A stretch of DNA of 32,428 nucleotides from Terriglobia bacterium (lineage in GTDB: Bacteria; Acidobacteriota; Terriglobia; UBA7540): assembly GCA_030038235.1 (NCBI GenBank), contig JASHPE010000146.1:1-32428 (forward strand), given 5' to 3'. The position numbers were made by a program, and so were the translations under genes. The notes beneath the pieces were generated by a model that was not told the origin of the DNA, made no database searches, and saw only the letters and a list, made by a program, of their open reading frames with translations. Positions 8,450 through 16,496 of the stretch are shown piece after piece (positions within the stretch are counted from its first letter, which is position 1; every line of letters starts with the position of its first letter).

Positions 8450-9688
8450 TCACGATAGCACACCTAGACTTAAGTATGGCTGGAGCGCAAATGAGATCGC
8501 CGGCTGTCTCACTTCTTCATTCCTGCGCCTCTCGGCCGCTGAGGCACGCCGTCGCGCCGTGCACGATGCGCGTGTCGTCGGACTCGTGCGAATCGAGCCG
8601 GACCGATTTGAGCTTCGGCCGCACAGTTGGCTTTGAACTCGGAGATCGCGATCTCTTGCATCGGGCTCCTGTCGTGAACAGGGTAGGCCCTTCGCGAAGG
8701 CAGGTTTAGGGCTTACCTTGTTGATTGTTGTTGTAAAAAAACGAGAGCTGCAATATGAGTTTCTTGTCTGGGAATTCCTCAGGTAAGTGGGAAAGGGTGC
8801 CGAGGCCACAACACTGCGCGCCGCGGCCGTGTCCAGAATTTTCGAGCCTGAGGATTCCGCTACCTTCAGTTCTTGCACAGATCCGTCTCTCTCGATTGCG
8901 AAACGGATTGCGACCCGACCTTGGGCGCCTAGCCGGGCGCTTTCCGGCATCATCGCGTACCAGTTGGTCCGCACGATGCGCATGATTCGGGCGAGATAAG
9001 GCCCAAAGTCGACCCCTTTCGTGTCGGACAGAATCACTGCCGATCCCGCCGCGTTGCTGCTATTGAAGCCACCCAATGCCATACCCGGTTGCTGCGATGG
9101 CGCTTTGACCAGACCGGCCGCCGCTGCCGACGCAGCTTGGTCGAGCATTTCCTGCGGCGTTTGGGCGGCAAGTGCCGCCGGCTGGTCTGCGACCCTCGTA
9201 AAGACCTCCTGCGTTTCTAACAGCGCACCCCCGACGTTCGCACTGTTGTCCTCAAGCAGTTCCCCTTCCTTGGACAGGTAGCGAATCATCTTGCCGGAGC
9301 TCAACAATCGGCCGTCCTGGACCCACCTCCAGTCTGTCACCAGCCGATTGCCGTCCCACTGTGTTCTCGCGCGATACTCTCGTCCGTCGATCGTGCTCGT
9401 GACGGTCTCTGGTTCGGCCGCAACGAGCTCGTACGAAAGGGACCCGCGCGTGATCTTGATGTGACCAAGGTCTTGTTCAATCCTTTCAATCGGGCCAGAA
9501 CCTGGAGGAGGCAGAGGCGCGGGCACTTGCGGGCTCGCGGGGTTTGAGTTAGATGGGAAACCCTTGCTTTTTGTCGGCTCGGACTTCCAGCTACCGGATA
9601 GATCCCAGCCGCCCTGCGCCAAGACGTTGCCAGGCAGGGCCAGCCATGCTGACACCAAAAGCCATGCAATCGACAGAATTCGTTTCAT
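8450..9688 (-). CDS. exported protein with TonB C-terminal domain, frameshifted near its end
   Basis: Signal peptide (residues 1-25, LALPGNVLAQG), a lipocalin-like segment with WDLSGSWK and DGREYRARTQWDGNRLVTDWRW, then a TonB C-terminal domain from about 228 (PYLARIMRIVRTNWY, GRVAIRFAIERDGSVQELKV, LDTAAARSVVASAPFP). TonB domains pass energy to outer-membrane receptors, but this copy lacks the TonB N-terminal anchor and Pro-rich linker. After ASAPFP the frame turns into an Arg/Ser-rich tail of about 100 residues. A one-base shift at 8789-8791 restores the expected ending (LPEEFPDKK..LQLSFFYNN) with a stop at 8706-8708. So the open frame to 8450 is probably the product of a one-base deletion or a sequencing error. 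Confidence 0.8.
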   Translation of the reverse strand: MKRILSIAWLLVSAWLALPGNVLAQGGWDLSGSWKSEPTKSKGFPSNSNPASPQVPAPLPPPGSGPIERIEQDLGHIKITRGSLSYELVAAEPETVTSTIDGREYRARTQWDGNRLVTDWRWVQDGRLLSSGKMIRYLSKEGELLEDNSANVGGALLETQEVFTRVADQPAALAAQTPQEMLDQAASAAAAGLVKAPSQQPGMALGGFNSSNAAGSAVILSDTKGVDFGPYLARIMRIVRTNWYAMMPESARLGAQGRVAIRFAIERDGSVQELKVAESSGSKILDTAAARSVVASAPFPTYLRNSQTRNSYCSSRFFTTTINKVSPKPAFAKGLPCSRQEPDARDRDLRVQSQLCGRSSNRSGSIRTSPTTRASCTARRRASAAERRRNEEVRQPAISFALQPYLSLGVLS

Positions 9689-9712
9689 GCATCCCCCTTA
9701 CGTAGCGGCGGC

Positions 9713-12466
9713 TTACCGTGGCGCCAGCCGATTCAGCACGTCCTGCAGCTTCTTCATTTCCGCGCCGTAACCCGCCCAATCGCCCTGACGCAGTGACTGG
9801 TCGGCTTTCTCGAAGTCTTCGCGAGCCTGGCGCGCGAGGGCGGCAAAGTCCTCGGGCGTGCCGGCTGCCGTGCCTGCAGCGGGGGCGCCTGTGGCCGACG
9901 GTGCGCCCGCAGCGCCAGGCGTGGCGGCAAGAGTCGTCGGGGACGCTCCGCCGAAGATGCTGGTGAGCGCTGCGTCAAGCGTGTCATCCATCACCACTTT
10001 GTCCGAGTAGGAGACGATCACGCGCTTCAATTGCGGCAGTCCGGCGCCGGTCTCAGTCGAGAGGTACAGGGGCTCAATGTAGAGAACCGAATTGCGCACC
10101 GGAATCACCAGCAGGGTGCCGCGGATCACCTTCGAGCCGCCCTGTCCCCACAGCGTGAGAAGCTGGGAGATGGCCGGGTCCTGATCGATCCGCGACTCGA
10201 GCTGTTGCGGCCCGTAGATCAGCTTCTGCTTGGGGAACGTGAAGACCATCACCTTGCCGTAATTGGGAGCGTCGCAGCGCGCCGCCATCCAGGCGATCAT
10301 GTTTTCCTTGCGGGCGGGAGTGAAAGGCACCATGAGGATGAACTCTTCCTTGGTGCCGACCTCGGCGAGCTTCATGATGGTGTAGTAGGCTGACATGGGC
10401 GCATTTTCGCCGCGCGCCGCGCTCTGCGCCACCCGCCACAGGTCCTCTTTGTTGTAAAAAACCCGCGAGTCGGTCATGTGATAGGTCGCGTACTTGGAGG
10501 CCTGAATGGTGAAGAAATTCTCCGGGTAGCGGATGTGCGCGCGCAGGTCCTCGGGCATAGCATCGAGAGGCTGAAAAACGCCGGGGAACAGGCTGGAATA
10601 CACCTGGATCAGCGGGTCAGTGGGATCGGCCACGTAGAAGTGCACCGCTCCGCTGTAGGCATTGATGGTCGTCTTGACCGGGTTGCGGATGTAGTTCGTA
10701 TCCTGATCGCCGAACGGTTCCGAGTAAGGATATTGGCTGGACGTGGTGTAGCCGTCGAGCATCCAGACGAGCGATCCGTCATCGGCGACCACCATGTAGG
10801 GGTCCTGATCGTAAGTGAGAAACGGCGTCAGACGGCTCGCCCGTTCCAGGATGTTGCGATAGATCATGACGCGGCTGGAATCCTGAATGTCTGTGGAAAG
10901 CAGGACCTTGAGTTCGCCGAACTTCAGCGCGAACAGCAGCCGCCGCCAAAAGCTCTCCACGGGCAGACCACCCGTGCCGGCGTAAGTGTTGTAAACGTTC
11001 TCGTCGCCCGAAGGGTAGTCGAATTCTTTCAGGTGCGTGTCGACCACGCAGTAATCGTTGGGCACCTCGCCGTAATAGATCTCCGGGCGGGTGATGCGGA
11101 TGGAGGGCACGCTCGATGCCGGGGGAATATCCTTCACGAAGAACACGGGCAGACCGTCGGGCGTGGCCTCGTTCACCGGGCTCATGCACAGGCCATAGCC
11201 GTGCGTATAGGTGAGGTGTTCGTTGATCCAGTTGCGGCTGGGGAGGCTGGCCGCATTCAGCTCGCGCGGCGAGAGCGACACCTGACGGTAGCTGCCGTTG
11301 ATCCAGTAGCGGTCGTTGTCCACACGCGCGAAGTCGTAATAGGTGCGGATTTCCTGGAGCTGCGCGAAGGTGGTCAGCAGCGGCCCGTGGTCCCAGAGCC
11401 GGACGTTGGCGATCGTGGCCGAGTTTTGCGTCAGATCGTTGGCGGTCAGGTCTTCCACGTCGGGAAACTCGTGTTCCTCGAAGCGGTCAAGCGCGTACGC
11501 CTTGCGGGTGAATTCAATGGCGCGCGTGATGTAGGGCCGTTCCCTATCGAGCTCGTTTGGCGCCACGATCAGGCGCTGCACGATCTCGGGATAAATGGCG
11601 CCCAGGATCCAGACCGCCACCAGCGCCAGCACGCCATAGACCGCCGTCCGCAAGCGCCCCGTGCGCGCGCTTGCGACGAGCGCCAGGCCCACCACCACGG
11701 TCAGCACGAGCAGAATCCAGAGCACAGGAAGCGAGGCGTGAATGTCAGTATACCCGGCGCCGGTGATCAGCCCCCGCTGAGAATACAGCAGATTATACAT
11801 AGAGAGCCGCGCCTGGTAGGCCAGCGCAAAGAAGAAGAAAGCGCCGATTACACCGAGATGCGCGCGGGCTGCGGGCAGAAGGGCCACCGAACGCTGGGTG
11901 ATGGTCACGCCGCCCTTTAACGCGTAGAGCACAGCGGTGCCGGCGAAGGACACGAGGATGATCACCAGCGCCAGGTCATACAAAAATCCGATGAAAGGCA
12001 GCTTGAACAGATAGAAGCTGAGATCGATACCGAACAGCGGATCGGTCTGGCCGAGGGGCACGGCATGGGTGGCCTGCAGATAGTCGAAGGCATGGCCGCC
12101 CGCCCATTGTCCCGCCGCCCAGGCCACCAGAACCACGCCCAGGGCAATCAGGCGCTCGAAGATGGACGAGAAGCGCTCAAACAGCGGAAACTCGATTAAC
12201 TCGCCGTGCACGCGATAACCGTGGCGGCGCGCGAGCGTGCGCGTCAGCAGCAGGTTTCCGCCCACAATCAACAGCACGGCGAGGGCCACGAGGCTGCCCA
12301 GGTCAATCTGGGCCTTGAGCATCGTCCAATAGATGATGCCGAAGCCTTCCTGGCGGAACCATAGCCAGTCGACGATGAGGTCAAGGCCGCCCGAAAGCAG
12401 CGGGACGACGATCACCAGCAGGATGCTCAGGAACAAAATCAGCTTGGCTAGACGGTCAGGGCGCAC
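9713..12466 (-). CDS. UPF0182 (COG1615) integral membrane protein
   Basis: 917 aa, close to the usual length of the family. About seven transmembrane helices occupy residues 8-310 (LILFLSILLVIVVPLL; VALAVLLIVGGNLLL; IGAFFFFALAYQARLS; VLTVVVGLALV). A large extracytoplasmic part follows with family-typical stretches such as SLSPRELNAASLPSRNWINEHLTYTHGYG and LKVLLSTDIQDSSRVM. The C-terminus has an Ala/Gly/Pro linker, then a charged coiled helix (ARQAREDFEKADQSLRQGDW). The function of the family is unknown. Ends 24 bases before the TonB-domain gene start, same strand, so possibly co-transcribed. Confidence 0.93.
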   Translation of the reverse strand: MRPDRLAKLILFLSILLVIVVPLLSGGLDLIVDWLWFRQEGFGIIYWTMLKAQIDLGSLVALAVLLIVGGNLLLTRTLARRHGYRVHGELIEFPLFERFSSIFERLIALGVVLVAWAAGQWAGGHAFDYLQATHAVPLGQTDPLFGIDLSFYLFKLPFIGFLYDLALVIILVSFAGTAVLYALKGGVTITQRSVALLPAARAHLGVIGAFFFFALAYQARLSMYNLLYSQRGLITGAGYTDIHASLPVLWILLVLTVVVGLALVASARTGRLRTAVYGVLALVAVWILGAIYPEIVQRLIVAPNELDRERPYITRAIEFTRKAYALDRFEEHEFPDVEDLTANDLTQNSATIANVRLWDHGPLLTTFAQLQEIRTYYDFARVDNDRYWINGSYRQVSLSPRELNAASLPSRNWINEHLTYTHGYGLCMSPVNEATPDGLPVFFVKDIPPASSVPSIRITRPEIYYGEVPNDYCVVDTHLKEFDYPSGDENVYNTYAGTGGLPVESFWRRLLFALKFGELKVLLSTDIQDSSRVMIYRNILERASRLTPFLTYDQDPYMVVADDGSLVWMLDGYTTSSQYPYSEPFGDQDTNYIRNPVKTTINAYSGAVHFYVADPTDPLIQVYSSLFPGVFQPLDAMPEDLRAHIRYPENFFTIQASKYATYHMTDSRVFYNKEDLWRVAQSAARGENAPMSAYYTIMKLAEVGTKEEFILMVPFTPARKENMIAWMAARCDAPNYGKVMVFTFPKQKLIYGPQQLESRIDQDPAISQLLTLWGQGGSKVIRGTLLVIPVRNSVLYIEPLYLSTETGAGLPQLKRVIVSYSDKVVMDDTLDAALTSIFGGASPTTLAATPGAAGAPSATGAPAAGTAAGTPEDFAALARQAREDFEKADQSLRQGDWAGYGAEMKKLQDVLNRLAPR

Positions 12467-12717
12467 GCAAGTCCCTCCGCGCTTATCTTTTCATAGCGTC
12501 GCCTTTGGCCGCAACCAAAAGCAGATCCCGTTCGCTTCGTTCAGGGCAAGAACCTGTTTTTTCTACTAAGTTCTCGAAGAAATCAGGCTTCGGTAAGCAG
12601 GTACTGCAGATTTCCGATTTTGAACTCTATTTCTCGAACCGTCGGACCGTCGTTTTCATCAATATTTGTTCCGGGTGGTTTAAGCGAAGGCCGGTTCGCC
12701 GTTATGCTAGGGAAGAC

Positions 12718-13386
12718 ATGTCAACTTACATACCCACGGAACGAACACAGGTCAAGCGACTGCCCAAACGCGCCGCCTATGACAAGGCGCAGGTGCATGC
12801 CATCCTCGATGAAGGATTCGTCTGCCACGTCGGGTTCGCGATCGATGGGCAGCCTTACGTCATTCCCACGCTGTACGCGCGCGCCGGCGAGCGCATCTAC
12901 TTTCACGGCTCGGCCGCCAGCCGCATGCTGCGGTCCGCCGGCGAGGGTGTACCGGTCTGCCTGACCGTGACGCTCGTGGACGGCTTTGTCCTGGCGCGCT
13001 CGGCCTTTCATCATTCCATGAATTACCGCTCGGTGGTCGTGCTGGGCTCGGCGCGGCCGGTTACCCATGACGCCGAGAAACGGGAAGCTCTGCACCTGTT
13101 CACGAATCACATTGTGCCCGGGCGATGGGAGGAAGTCCGACAACCCACCGATCAGGAATTGAAAGCCACCAGCGTCCTCGCGCTCGATCTCAACGAGGTT
13201 TCGGCTAAAGTGCGAACCGGTCCGCCGCTCGACGAGGAAGAGGACTACGCACTGCCGGTTTGGGCCGGCGTGATTCCCCTCGAGATCGGGTTCGGCGAGC
13301 CTGTCCCCGACTCTCGGCTGCAGCCCGGAGCTCCGGAAATCGATGTTGGCCGGCTGAAAAAGCGCCGGAATGGCGCAGGGCGTTAG
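12718..13386 (+). CDS. pyridoxamine 5'-phosphate oxidase-like flavin-nucleotide-binding protein
   Basis: 222 aa with the Pyridox_ox_2-type split-barrel pattern: LDEGFVCHVGFAIDGQPYVIPTLYARAGERIYFHGSAASRML, then VCLTVTLVDGFVLARSAFHHSMNYRSVVVLG, and the C-terminal EEVRQPTDQELKATSVLAL. Proteins of this type bind FMN or related flavin and resemble 5-nitroimidazole resistance (Nim) proteins; the true substrate is unknown. Cytoplasmic. AGGGA lies five to nine bases upstream of ATG 12718. Divergent from the UPF0182 gene, with a 250-base gap in which I see no confident promoter. Confidence 0.88.
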   Translation: MSTYIPTERTQVKRLPKRAAYDKAQVHAILDEGFVCHVGFAIDGQPYVIPTLYARAGERIYFHGSAASRMLRSAGEGVPVCLTVTLVDGFVLARSAFHHSMNYRSVVVLGSARPVTHDAEKREALHLFTNHIVPGRWEEVRQPTDQELKATSVLALDLNEVSAKVRTGPPLDEEEDYALPVWAGVIPLEIGFGEPVPDSRLQPGAPEIDVGRLKKRRNGAGR

Positions 13387-13663
13387 CCCGGGGCCAGGGG
13401 TCACCTCTGGTCGCCGTTTACGTGGCCGCCATCGCCGCCCCCAGACTCTCGGGTGCTGAAAAGGAGAGCGCTCCGAACATTGTATACGTCCGGTACGTCA
13501 TATACCTTTACTCTTCAGTGCCCACATGCTATCCATGGCTCGTGAGTACCGAATCCCCGCCTTTCCCTGGTTCCGAGTCACCGTCTCTGCGCTCGACCGG
13601 TCGTTTGAGCCCGCGGCAACTGGAGTCCCGATCGCCGCAACGCCCAAAAATCCACTGGACCCC

Positions 13664-13740
13664 GCACGACGTGTTTATCTCGCTTTTTTTCAGAGACTTA
13701 CCTGCGAAAAGGGGCCGCTTTTTCGCAAATCGTATGCCTA
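13664..13740. repeat. direct repeat copy 1
   Basis: About 77 bases similar to 13886-13961. Shared landmarks are ACGTG..TTAT.TCGCTT, TTTTCAGA, a GCGAAAA..GGCCG.TTTTT hairpin core and the ending CAAATCGTATG.CTA. Substitutions fall on all codon positions, so the similarity is not that of a protein-coding duplication. Confidence 0.6.
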
Positions 13741-13885
13741 CAGCCGCGTCCAATTCCAGATTGGGAGTTCGTGGCCGGCGAATCGAGTCCGAGGTGGCTG
13801 AATGACTTCCAGCGAACCCGAGCGAACCCGACAGGATTAACCTCATTAGAATCAGGGGAATGGGCTATTCGAGGCGAGGAGCGAA

Positions 13886-13961
13886 CCCGACGTGGTTATT
13901 TCGCTTGTTTTCAGAAGATTACGCGCGAAAAAAGGCCGATTTTTGGCAAATCGTATGTCTA
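13886..13961. repeat. direct repeat copy 2
   Basis: Second copy of the element at 13664-13740, diverged at roughly one base in four or five by eye, in the same orientation about 220 bases away. Both are flanked on one side by C/G-rich sequence without a gene. Confidence 0.6.
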
Positions 13962-14060
13962 GGCGCTCCTTCGTACTCTAGATCGTGGTCGCGCCGTCCG
14001 TGCGGGCGTTCGACGGGCGGTAGCTGGCAAATTCGCATCAGGTTCAGCATTCCACCTGAT

Positions 14061-14087
14061 TTGACTCACGCCAGCAGCAGTGATACT
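14061..14087 (+). promoter_or_regulatory. candidate promoter of the TPR gene
   Basis: TTGACT (14061-14066) and GATACT (14082-14087) with a 15-base spacer, shorter than the usual 17. It would start a transcript about 27 bases ahead of ATG 14122. Weak. Confidence 0.3.
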
Positions 14088-14121
14088 TTGCCTGCATCAG
14101 GTTTTGGGGGAGGTAGCTGCG

Positions 14122-15201
14122 ATGGATCGACCCCGGGCTTCGTGGCATATTCCTGCTTTCGGTCACTCAGACAGCGGCGCTTGGTGCGCCGCGACGCTGC
14201 TCGTCTTCCTGGTTCCGGCTTGTATCTGGGGCCAGGGCCTGCGAAGGTCCGGCATCACCGGGACCTGCAGCCTCAACGGTCAGGTGCGCACCGATGAAGG
14301 CGTCGCGGTCAGGAACGCCACAATACGGCTGGAGACTCCCGAAGGAGAGATGGTCGAGGAGAAGCCGGCCACGACCGCCGGGCAGTTCTTTTTTTCGGAC
14401 ATTCCCAAGGGTGACTATACACTGGTTGTGACGGCGGAGGGATTCGAAACCGATCGGGAATCCGTGAATATGGTCGATGGTCCCGAGGAGTTCAACATCT
14501 CAGTCAGCCTGAGCCCTGCCGGCAAGCGCGATCAGCTTAGCGGGGAGGCGCCCGCCCTCTCGGACGCGCAAGCGCCCAAGGAAGCAAAGCGCGACTATGA
14601 GCAGGCGGTGAAGTCGATTGGGTCTCGGAAATACAGCGACGCCGGCAAGCACCTGCAAGCTGCCGTCGATCGATATCCGTGCTATGCGCGCGCCCAGACC
14701 AAGCTCGGACTGGTGAAGACGCAGCAGGAGGATTATAAGGGTGCTGAAGCGGCGTTCCGGAAGTCGATTTCCTGTGATGCGGGCTACCTCGACGCATATC
14801 TCGATTTAGGTCAGCTCCTGAACGCCGAAAACCGGTTTGACGAAGCCGTGCCGGCTTTGAAAGAGGGTCTCCGGCAATCGCCGGCGTCGTGGCGATTTTA
14901 TTATGAATCCGGCGTGTCGCAGTATGGATTGAAGCACTACGATGGCGCCCAGCAGCTGCTCGAAAAGGCCAAATCCCTCACGTCCGATGCGCCCGCTGAG
15001 CTTGACGTGAAACTCGCCGACGTCTATCTGAAGAAGAATTCGTTTCAGAAAGCCTACGCTGCCATGGAGGATTATTTGAAAGCGGATCCCGATGGAAGAT
15101 TGGCGCCGCGTATCCGGAGTATCATGAAACAGATGGAATCGAGTGGCGTGCTGCAGGCTCAGGTGCCGCCTTTCCCTCAGCAAGTTGCGAGTAGCAAGTA
15201 G
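14122..15201 (+). CDS. exported carboxypeptidase-regulatory-like and TPR protein, tandem copy 1
   Basis: 359 aa from ATG 14122, which follows a strong GGGAGGT site. Signal-anchor segment (TLLVFLVPACIWG), then a CarboxypepD_reg-like beta-sandwich (LNGQVRTDEGVAVRNATIRLETPEG, TTAGQFFFSDIPKGDYTLVVTAEGF), then a conserved linker APALSDAQAPKEAK and about five TPR units (YEQAVKSIGSRKYSDAGKHLQAAV; GAEAAFRKSISCDAGYLDAYLDLGQLL). Probably a periplasmic scaffold for protein-protein contacts. Its neighbour at 15245 has the same architecture and is a tandem duplicate. Confidence 0.85.
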   Translation: MDRPRASWHIPAFGHSDSGAWCAATLLVFLVPACIWGQGLRRSGITGTCSLNGQVRTDEGVAVRNATIRLETPEGEMVEEKPATTAGQFFFSDIPKGDYTLVVTAEGFETDRESVNMVDGPEEFNISVSLSPAGKRDQLSGEAPALSDAQAPKEAKRDYEQAVKSIGSRKYSDAGKHLQAAVDRYPCYARAQTKLGLVKTQQEDYKGAEAAFRKSISCDAGYLDAYLDLGQLLNAENRFDEAVPALKEGLRQSPASWRFYYESGVSQYGLKHYDGAQQLLEKAKSLTSDAPAELDVKLADVYLKKNSFQKAYAAMEDYLKADPDGRLAPRIRSIMKQMESSGVLQAQVPPFPQQVASSK

Positions 15202-15244
15202 GAAGTAGTTAGTTAGTGGGTCCGTTCGCTGTAAAGTATGAAGG

Positions 15245-16333
15245 ATGAAGGATGAAGTGCGAAAGACTAAAGCTGCAACTGCTTCACAAGGGTCGGTATT
15301 GGAATTTCAGACTTCAGGCTTCAGGCTTCACGTCGCGTGGAGTCTGACTGCCCTGTGCTTCGTTGCCTGCCTCTTGCTTCCCCTTGACGCGTGGTCACAA
15401 GGAAGGACGGCAGATCTCAGCGGGCAGGTGAGCACCGACCGGGGCGTTGCGGTCAGCGACGCAGTTGTTGTGCTCCAGACGCCAGAGGGACAGACAGTCG
15501 AGCAGAAGTCCGTCACGACCGCCGGCCAATTCTTTTTCACGAATGTTCCCAAAGGCCGATACACGCTGGTTGTCAAGGCGGAAGGCTTCGAAACGTATAG
15601 CGAGCCGCTGGATATGGCGGAGGGCGCCGACCAGTACCAGGCGTCAGTCAACCTGACCGAGGCAGGAAAGCTGGTTCAATCCACGGCGGAGCCGCCCGCG
15701 CTTTCCGACGCGCAGGCGCCCAAGGAAGCCAAGCACAACTACGAGAAGGCAGAGAAGGCGATTGCGTCGCGGAAATACGGTGAAGCCAGGAAGCAACTGC
15801 AGGCTGCGGTCGCCCAATATCCGTGCTACGCGCGCGCCCAGAGCAAACTCGGACTGGTCATGAGCCAGCAAAAGGATTACAAGGACGCCGAGGCCGCGTT
15901 TCGAAAGTCGATTTCGTGCGATGCCGGATACCTTAGCGCTTACCTGGAGTTGGGACAACTGCTGAACGCTGAAAACCGCTTCGGCGAGTCCCTGCCCGTT
16001 CTCGATCAAGGTCTCCGGCAGGCCCCCTCGGATTGGAGTTTCTATTATGAATCGGGGATCGCGCAGTACGGACTGAAGCATTACAATCTGGCTGAACAGC
16101 AGTTCGACAAGGCGAAATCGCTCACGACCGCGCCTCCGGCTGAACTCGACGCCAAATTGGCGGACGTCTACTTGAAGGAAAACTCATTTCAGAAGGCCTA
16201 CGCCTCGATGCAGGATTACCTGAAGGCGGAGCCCGACGGACACTTCGCGTCGCGGATCAAGTCCATCATGAAGCAGATGGAATCCAGCGGCGTGCTGCAA
16301 GCCCAGGCGCCGGCGTTCCCGCAGCAGAATTAG
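15245..16333 (+). CDS. exported carboxypeptidase-regulatory-like and TPR protein, tandem copy 2
   Basis: 362 aa; paralogue of the preceding gene over almost its whole length, sharing VYLK.NSFQKAYA.M.DYLKA and the C-terminal KSIMKQMESSGVLQAQ. Hydrophobic segment LTALCFVACLLLPLDAWSQG is the signal peptide; the 30 residues before it are encoded by word-repeat DNA (GAAGGAT, CTTCAGG) and may not be translated. An in-frame TTG at 15299 would give a more normal signal peptide. Start therefore uncertain; stop TAG at 16331-16333. Confidence 0.82.
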   Translation: MKDEVRKTKAATASQGSVLEFQTSGFRLHVAWSLTALCFVACLLLPLDAWSQGRTADLSGQVSTDRGVAVSDAVVVLQTPEGQTVEQKSVTTAGQFFFTNVPKGRYTLVVKAEGFETYSEPLDMAEGADQYQASVNLTEAGKLVQSTAEPPALSDAQAPKEAKHNYEKAEKAIASRKYGEARKQLQAAVAQYPCYARAQSKLGLVMSQQKDYKDAEAAFRKSISCDAGYLSAYLELGQLLNAENRFGESLPVLDQGLRQAPSDWSFYYESGIAQYGLKHYNLAEQQFDKAKSLTTAPPAELDAKLADVYLKENSFQKAYASMQDYLKAEPDGHFASRIKSIMKQMESSGVLQAQAPAFPQQN

Positions 16334-16347
16334 CCTTCCAGCTCTTT

Positions 16348-16428
16348 GGCCTGGGAGCGCGGGCACTCTGCCCGCCATAGATAGATTCAGGTAGGACAGG
16401 GCGGGTGAGATGCCTGCGCTCCCAGGCC
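16348..16428. repeat. imperfect inverted repeat, GGGAGCGCGGGC family
   Basis: 29-base arms (16348-16376 and 16400-16428) pair with a few mismatches around a 23-base loop. The outer word CCTGGGAGCG and its complement recur at 23925-23955, so this is a dispersed hairpin repeat rather than a simple terminator. Confidence 0.6.
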
Positions 16429-16496
16429 ACCCCTCGTCGTGGCGGATTGCGCCGCGGGTTCAGGCACTGCTATGCTGAGAGCTGGCATTCATACCG

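Larger units (their letters stand above)
13387..14121. other. 735-base stretch without a convincing gene
   Basis: No reading frame here has a ribosome site, recognisable protein or coding-like codon pattern. It holds a diverged direct repeat (about 13664-13740 and 13886-13961), a short repeated CGAACCCGA word between them (around 13820-13890), and a candidate promoter (14061-14087) for the next gene. Confidence 0.6.

Noticed and set aside
8785..8800. Programmed -1 frameshift in the TonB-domain gene
   Set aside because: A -1 shift restores the frame, but the bases do not form a classical X-XXY-YYZ slippery heptamer and I see no downstream pseudoknot; deletion or sequencing error is simpler.
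10478..11920. 480-codon open frame on the plus strand
   Set aside because: Antisense of UPF0182; no ribosome site or family features.
13526..13962. Small proteins encoded by the two direct-repeat copies
   Set aside because: The peptides resemble each other, but substitutions are not concentrated at third codon positions, frames differ in extent and no ribosome site is present.
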